Origin: Megalonaias nervosa
Taxonomy: Eukaryota > Mollusca > Bivalvia > Unionida > Unionidae
Reading direction: 5' to 3'
Length of the DNA stretch: 64,000 nucleotides
Assembly (NCBI GenBank): GCA_016617855.1
Contig: JAECUM010001931.1
Coordinates: 43,977 to 107,976, forward strand
The translations under genes were made by a program, and so were the position numbers. The notes under the pieces were generated by a model. The model was not told the origin of the DNA. It saw only the letters and a list, made by a program, of their open reading frames with translations, and did no database searches. Of the stretch, positions 58,406 to 64,000 are shown in pieces (the first letter of the stretch is position 1; the number at the start of each line of letters is the position of its first letter).

Positions 58406-58895
58406 CTATAAGCTAGACAGAGAATTTTATTTGGATTGTAAGAGGTCAAAAAGATCACAGTATTGATCTGGCTACAAATATTGAATATCATGCAGACAAC
58501 ATACCTGTGAAGAGGTGGAATTTTATGAAAACTAGCATAACCTAAAAGAAATAATTAGAGTGGTTACCTCCCTTGCATCTGTGGAGCACTTCAGACAATA
58601 TAGTCATTTTATAGAAAATACACATCAAAAAATGATCATCAAAAGTAATAGCTTATAGCTTAAATATTTTTCTGATGTTTTAATCAATTTATTGTTAAGA
58701 GTTGAAGAGCAGAAAAAACTTAGCATTCATAATATAGATTACATGCATTTAAAGGTATATTGGCATTTGCTTATTAAACAGAGGAACATGACTGTTAATA
58801 TCTTGTAAGTTATTTTCATCCCCAATTTGGAGTCTATTTAATGCAGTTTTACCTGAATTCTCAGTCATGCATATTGTTAATGCTTTGATTGACAG
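58406..58895. other. End of the 7.8-kb intron, nothing recognised
   Basis: AT-rich; ends with the acceptor tgctttgattgacag, which has a modest polypyrimidine tract. Confidence 0.5.
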
Positions 58896-59016
58896 GAAGC
58901 CTACTCTGTTGCCAGACAGTTTAATCTTATCCCGCCAGTAGCAGAACAAACAGAATACCATTTGTTCCAACGAGAGAAAGTAGAACTCCAGATGCCAGAA
59001 TTGTACCACAAAATAG
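58896..59016 (+). CDS. KCNAB: Kv-beta (KCNAB) internal exon f, 121 nt
   Basis: Encodes [20 protein letters not shown] and then [20 protein letters not shown], followed by a Gly split with exon g (G/GT). The vertebrate segment starts [13 protein letters not shown] and continues EYHMFQREKVE. The Gln of AEQ is a cofactor-contacting residue in the Kv-beta structure. The exon starts on a codon boundary, in phase with exon e. The donor is gtaaatg. It is the longest exon in the window and the most diagnostic for the Kv-beta subfamily rather than generic aldo-keto reductases. Confidence 0.98.
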
Positions 59017-59384
59017 GTAAATGTGATTCTCTTTTCTTCAAGCGTCATATTTGACATGATAGTTGCATATGCTTTAATAAGCAACCCCTCCACCTTTTAT
59101 TGAAAACTTGAACAAAATGTACCTCTCTGAGCACATCTCTCTCAATTTCAACATGTGCATGGGAAAAAAGCAGCCACTAAAACCCAGCTAAATCATCCTG
59201 ATTTTCTTGATAATTACCACTATGCGTGTCTGATGTTTCATTACACTTGAACTTTATGGGTTGAATTGGATTCAAAATTGAACCTACCATACACTATATT
59301 CAACTTAACAATATTTTGAGAGATAATGTGTTATCAACACTGCAGTCTATGAACATATATAAAGGGAGCTAACTCTAATATGTT
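59017..59384. other. Intron start, nothing recognised
   Basis: AT-rich spacer. Confidence 0.4.
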
Positions 59385-59515
59385 ACGGTTTTAATGCCAC
59401 TTTTAGCACATGATAGACATGGCAAACAGTATATTTGATGGAGGAAGAACCCAAGAAAACCCTGGAAGAACCACTGAAAGCTACTGGCAAGCTTTATCGT
59501 ATCATTGTTGGCTCT
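59385..59515 (-). mobile_element. SINE fragment (TGTTGT-tail family)
   Basis: gttacggttttaatgccact, gatggaggaagaacccaaga and aaagctactggcaagcttta match the body at 42150-42280, with a deletion of about 20 bp before the 'agctactggc' block. The tRNA-like head is missing. Confidence 0.75.
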
Positions 59516-60094
59516 ACATGCAAGAATGGAGACCACATTTATGATATTGTAGGTATATAATTATGATGAAGAACATCAGCCTGATTTGGTTTTATAGTGT
59601 TTGCATACCCTCCCATTTGCTTGTAACCCCAACCCTACCACCTGAAATTAAAAATAAAAAGCATCAGGGATATAAAAAATGCACAAAATTTAGTCTTTTC
59701 ATTCATTGATTTATAATTTCTAGCCATACTCTCCCCAAGGGGTCCTTAACACTACTGTTAACTTACTGGTGTTTTAAAGCAAATGGAAGAAAAGCAAGCA
59801 GACAGACTGCTTACTATCCTTTTCCAGTTTCTAGAATAGTCCATTTTAGTAAAAACTGTGTTATCTGCATCTAATATTTGCAGTGTCTAGTTCTGATATT
59901 TCTAGAACAAATTGAACAAATAAAAAGAAGGGTCTTTTTTATCCATCCATTCAAAGTTTTAATTCCAAAATTTATGAAATTATTGAGATTATGAAAGGCG
60001 GTGAACTGCATCAGATCTGTTGCTTTTGAAGACTTAGACTCTGAAATGCAAATATGGTGACCAAATTTCTCTTGAAACTCCTATTTGATTCAAA
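59516..60094. other. Intron spacer, nothing recognised
   Basis: No feature seen. Confidence 0.4.
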
Positions 60095-60118
60095 ATGCCA
60101 ACAAGTTTACAAAGAACA

Positions 60119-60898
60119 GTGAGCAAAGTGGGAGTGTTAGACAGGCTGAAGTACATTGTCAGCAAAGTGGGATCATTAGACAGGCTGAAGCATAGTGTCA
60201 GCAAAGTGGGATCATTAGACAGGCTGAAGCATAGTGTCAGCAAAGTGGGATCATTAGACAGGCTGAAGCATAGTGTCAGCAAAGTGGGGTCATTAGACAG
60301 GCTGAAGCACAGTGTTAGCAAAGTGGGGTCATTAGACAGGCTGAAGCACAGTGTCAGCAAAGTGGGATCATTAGACAGGCTGAAGCATAGTGTCAGCAAA
60401 GTGGGGTCATTAGACAGGCTGAAGCACAGTGTCAGCAAAGTGGGGTCATTAGACAGGCTGAAGCACAGTGTTAGCAAAGTGGGGTCATTAGACAGGCTGA
60501 AGCACAGTGTCAGCAAAGTGGGATCATTAGACAGGCTGAAGCATAGTGTCAGCAAAGTGGGGTCATTAGACAGGCTGAAGCACAGTGTCAGCAAAGTGGG
60601 GTCATTAGACAGGCTGAAGCACAGTGTTAGCAAAGTGGGGTCATTAGACAGGCTGAAGCACAGTGTCAGCAAAGTGGGGTCATTAGACAGGCTGAAGCAC
60701 AGTGTTAGCAAAGTGGGGTCATTAGACAGGCTGAAGCACAGTGTCAGCAAAGTGGGATCATTACACAGGCTGAAGCACAGTGTCAGCAAAGTGAGGTCAT
60801 TAGACAGGCTGAAGCACAGTGTCAGCAAAGTGGGGTCATTAGAGAAACTGAAGCAGAGTGTCAGCAGAGTAGGGTGTTAGACAGGCAGAAGCACAATG
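60119..60898. repeat. 39-bp minisatellite, 20 units, 4-unit higher-order pattern
   Basis: The unit is gtcagcaaagtggggtcatt agacaggctgaagcacagt (39 bp). Three main variants occur: G (ggggtc/cacagt), A (gggatc/catagt) and T (gttagc start). Units 7-10 and 11-14 both read A-G-G-T, a 156-bp higher-order repeat. The first unit and last two units are degenerate, as expected for array edges. Because 39 is a multiple of 3 and lacks stops in one frame of each strand, ORFs of 261 (plus) and 264 (minus) codons cross it; neither is supported as a gene. Confidence 0.98.
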
Positions 60899-60969
60899 TC
60901 AGGAACGTGGGGGTGTTTTTATTGAGCCTACCTTGGCAAAAGCTTGATACAGTGATCACTTATGCATCC

Positions 60970-61082
60970 ATGTGCATGGCCATCCTTCTGTCTATACATC
61001 TGTCCACATTTTAGATCTCTGTCTATACATCTGTCCACATTTTAGATCTCTGTCTATACATCTGTCCACATTTTAGATCAAC
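60970..61082. repeat. 31-bp tandem repeat, three copies
   Basis: ctatacatctgtccacattt tagatctctgt repeated at 60991, 61022 and 61053, nearly perfect. Confidence 0.9.
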
Positions 61083-62114
61083 CTCACTGTTAAAGTTTTT
61101 TTTTTAGATCTTTTGTCAGTAATGTGGTCAGTTTCTAAAGTACAGTTAACCATTGGAGTCATGTTACTTAGTAATGGGGGTACACCTTTATGTGAACAAC
61201 ATCAGCTGTACCAAAAACTAAGCAGAAAGCCTGGCACACAGGCCATGGCCAATTTGTTTATTCCTCGCAGGCACATAAAGTCATGACAGTATGGTTAAAC
61301 ATTTTTGCTCAGTTTTATGTAGTTCCATCACTGCTTCTACTGTGATCATGAGACTTTGATCATTTCCTATAAATACAGCATAACTGACCCCAGTCATGCC
61401 ACATTGCAAAACGCTGGATCAGTGGATGTATACCAGTCAGTTGCCCCTTAAAATATTCAGTGTGACCTTCATTTTTTGCTACAGTAGCTTTGTAAGTATT
61501 TATGTTATACTTGATTTCTCTTGTACCATGATTGGTATAACTGTAAAACATAAGGAGATGCAGCAAAATGAGCTGAAATCATCAGTTTCAGAATGAATCA
61601 CTGGGACCTGTTTATAGCATTTGCATTGGAGGGATTCATCATAGACATGGCATGATGTCCACTCTTCTCTACCAAGAATATATTGTGTTTCTAATCAAAG
61701 CCACTTTTCTTTAAAAAGACAATGTAAACATCAAAAAACTCATTCTAAACCTACCAGAGAAATATTATACTAAGAGTGGTTGCTCCCCTTTATATAGTAA
61801 ATCTGTGTAGTATCTCAGCCAGCCAATGCATCATGTCAATTTGCAAATGACTCATAAAAGTTAATTGTTTCATTAGTTTCTCAGAAAATGTTTATGAATT
61901 TTTTTAAACCAATTTATTTAAGAGATAAAGGGAAGAAAAGACTTAAAAATTATTTCACGTTGCATGTATTTAGGACAATATTGGTATTTGCATAAGAAAG
62001 GAACATGATTGAAGTTAGAATGCCTCACAATTTATCTTCACCCTCATGATCGTGTTAAAAGTGATGTCATATTGAGGTCATATTGTATTTTGTTAACATA
62101 TTTTTTTTTATCAG
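61083..62114. other. Intron DNA before exon g
   Basis: No repeat or gene recognised; ends with the acceptor tttttttttatcag. Confidence 0.45.
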
Positions 62115-62209
62115 GTATCGGCACAATTATCTGGTCACCACTAGCAAGTGGTATTCTGACAGGGAAGTATGATGATGGTGTACCCATACACTCCAGGGCT
62201 GCACTCAAG
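62115..62209 (+). CDS. KCNAB: Kv-beta (KCNAB) internal exon g, 95 nt
   Basis: Encodes [20 protein letters not shown] and then [11 protein letters not shown], after a Gly split with exon f. The vertebrate segment reads WSPLACGIVSGKYDSG followed by SRASLK. WSPLA, the Lys of GKYD and the Arg of HSRA are cofactor-binding positions in the known structure, all conserved, so NADP(H) binding is expected. It ends on a codon boundary with donor gtatgt. The following exon (vertebrate GYQWLK region) is not in 62210-64000, so the gene continues beyond the window. Confidence 0.97.
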
Positions 62210-62218
62210 GTATGTAAA

Positions 62219-62310
62219 ATAAATAAATACATAACTAAATAAATAAATAAATAAATAAATAATAAATAATAATAAATGAATAGTACAAAATAAATAAATA
62301 AATAAATAAA
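62219..62310. repeat. (TAAA)n microsatellite
   Basis: Imperfect AAAT repeat starting 10 bp after the exon g donor. Confidence 0.93.
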
Positions 62311-62980
62311 GGAACTTATAGATCAATGAAAAAATAAATAGACAAGTGCATAAATACTGTGAAATCTGAAGTATGGGTATACATTTAATTGTGCAACTTA
62401 TATTGACTACATGTGCTTATTTTCTATATATATATATACTGATCAGTCATACAACTCTCTCTCAATTAAATATAATAAAGCATGCATTGCTAGGAATCTT
62501 ACTGAAATTCTTATAGTCATTATTAATTTGTTTTAAAAGCTTAACTGAAAATTGCTATTGGTTTGAAATTATTGATTGTGCATTTGAAGTTAGAAATCCC
62601 AGTGATTTAGGAGAGCCACAGACCATAGTAGATGTTTGTCCATACTTACTGTACATATATTAAATTTTTCATGTGCACTTTCCTTTGAATACCGACTGTA
62701 AAAGTGGAAAGTTTGATGTTAAAATGTCATCCATCCATCAATCTATCTGCATATTCATCTGTTACCAGTTTTAATGTTCACACATTAACTTGAATGGTCC
62801 TCCATCCACATTGCCAAACTTAGAAAACGTTTTGATTAGATTGTACTTTGATATTCATAATTTTTCATTTTCATTATTTAAGTTTTAGTATGTTTTTCTG
62901 TTCATCTGCCCAACCATTACCTACACTTGTTTCCAGACCAAAACTCCAAAACTATTGAAAATTTCTCAGTGAAGTTTGGT
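62311..62980. other. Intron DNA, nothing recognised
   Basis: AT-rich with a short (TA)n at 62425-62438. Confidence 0.4.
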
Positions 62981-62984
62981 ACAT

Positions 62985-63198
62985 AGATTAGATTAATGGT
63001 GTAGATCTGTACTTTGGTACATAGATTAGATTAATGGTGTAGATTTGTATTTTGGTACATAGATTAGATTAATGGTGTAGATCTGTACATTAGATTAATG
63101 GTGTAGATCTGTACATTAGATTAATGGTGTAGATCTGTACATTAGATTAATCGTGTAGATCTGTACATTAGATTAATTGTGTAGATCTGTACTTTGCT
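62985..63198. repeat. Tandem repeat, 26-bp and 36-bp units
   Basis: tacattagattaatggtgta gatctg (26 bp) is repeated about four times after two longer units that add tttggtacatagattagat. Confidence 0.9.
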
Positions 63199-63237
63199 AT
63201 CTGTAATTCTCTGTTTTAGTATTTATAACATTTTGAG

Positions 63238-63312
63238 CTGTCTGCTCTGGCTTCCATCATCTGTCTGCTCTGGCTCCCATCATCTGTCTGCTCTGGCTTC
63301 CATCATCTGTCA
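63238..63312. repeat. 24-bp tandem repeat, three copies
   Basis: ctgtctgctctggcttccat catc repeated at 63238, 63262 and 63286. Confidence 0.9.
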
Positions 63313-63955
63313 TCACACTTTCAATTCCGGAGCAATACTCCAAAACCATTGAAGATATATCTCTGAAACTTTGTGCATATATTAAACTAGATGTGCCTTT
63401 TGCTATAAATTTGAACACAGGTTGGTGGATTGATGTGTGTTTTGCCATTCACAATTTTCCAGTATCAGTATTTGCAATGTTTCTGTCTGTTTGTTCATTC
63501 ATCCAGCCATCATACTTTTGTTCCAGAGCAACACACCAAAACCATTCAGTTTTTTTACCTGTACAGGTCATAGACCAGAAGAGCTTATAGGATGGCTATA
63601 TGTCTGTCATCTGTCTGTCTGTTAACACAAGTTTACTATCAATATTCCTCCTAAACTAGAAGGATTACCTTGACACTTGTACTCACACAGTCATCCCAAG
63701 GTCTTGTTGGGCCTAAATGATAATGGTGCTGCTCCAACATTCACTAGAGTGGCCATCTTGAAAATCATGTTATCACTACTTCTCCAGAATGGATGTCATA
63801 TTAACATGATTTCACCAAAATGCTTCTTATGATGTATAGCTGTTCCTAAATATAAATAGTACTATTCTGACATCCAGTATGACAAACCTGGCAGCCATCT
63901 TTATGATTTTGTACTGTAGCTACTCCTTCTAAACTGAATGGTATATGACCATGGG
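63313..63955 (+). repeat. Dispersed repeat family, left part and two units
   Basis: 63565-63640 (ggtcatagaccagaagagct .. gtctgtctgttaacacaag) matches 11345-11420; the units with ttgggcctaaatgataatgg and gccatcttgaaaatc follow. It is the most complete copy together with 11335 and 45180. Confidence 0.65.
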
Positions 63956-63962
63956 TTTACTT

Positions 63963-64000
63963 TAGTTGTTGTTGTTGTTGTTGTTGTTGTTATAGGGTTA
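63963..64000 (-). mobile_element. Start of another TGTTGT-tail SINE, cut by the window end
   Basis: (GTT)n followed by gttatagggtta, the plus-strand left edge of the SINE family. The rest would lie beyond 64000. Confidence 0.65.

Noticed and set aside
60034..60880. 261- and 264-codon ORFs as a repeat protein
   Set aside because: Both are produced by a 39-bp minisatellite whose unit is a multiple of three; variants affect both frames without a coding pattern and there is no signal, domain or splice context.

Overview
The window is animal nuclear DNA, most likely from a mollusc and probably a bivalve. It is AT-rich, has very large introns with GT/AG junctions, and carries no operon-like or prokaryotic gene layout. 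The host guess rests on the repeat content (tRNA-derived SINEs, DIRS-like tyrosine-recombinase retrotransposons, a Gmr1-like Ty3/gypsy relic, many minisatellites) and is an inference; no species is claimed.

The only host gene I can support is one plus-strand gene for a voltage-gated potassium channel beta subunit (Kv-beta / KCNAB / Hyperkinetic family, aldo-keto reductase fold). Seven consecutive internal coding exons were found: 20071-20115, 34655-34699, 39194-39237, 40657-40743, 50983-51068, 58896-59016 and 62115-62209. They total 523 nt. All splice phases match and all six introns between them are GT..AG (14.5, 4.5, 1.4, 10.2, 7.8 and 3.1 kb). The exons that encode the N-terminus and the aldo-keto reductase Asp/Tyr pair lie upstream or were not recognised. 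The C-terminal exons lie beyond 64000. Everything else is intron or flanking DNA.

Layout. 1-20 kb: intron or 5' region with minisatellites (32, 46, 41 and 60 bp units), foldback elements, SINE pieces and one 923-bp LTR-like repeat. 20-34.6 kb (intron after the first exon seen): a 75-bp minisatellite, a second 923-bp repeat, then two same-strand DIRS-like retrotransposons, A (about 23.2-28.0 kb, internally deleted, with a SINE in its 3' end) and B (about 28.4-34.5 kb, near full length but dead). 34.7-50.9 kb: a 60-bp minisatellite, a 130-150 bp repeat array, a 36-bp minisatellite split by a clean Harbinger-like MITE, two SINEs, and a minus-strand Ty3/gypsy relic in which integrase precedes reverse transcriptase. 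51-59 kb: a third, different DIRS-like element C with inverted terminal repeats, followed by a decayed LINE. 59-64 kb: a homogeneous 39-bp minisatellite with 4-unit higher-order structure, the last exon seen, and simple repeats.

The transposable elements are all broken by stops, frameshifts or deletions; no intact mobile-element protein is present. I did not find an unknown multi-gene system. The most notable signals are the Gmr1-like domain order, the three DIRS-like copies with different recombinase decay, the dual-strand-open 39-bp array, and a 46-bp array in which each unit carries splice-site-like sequence.
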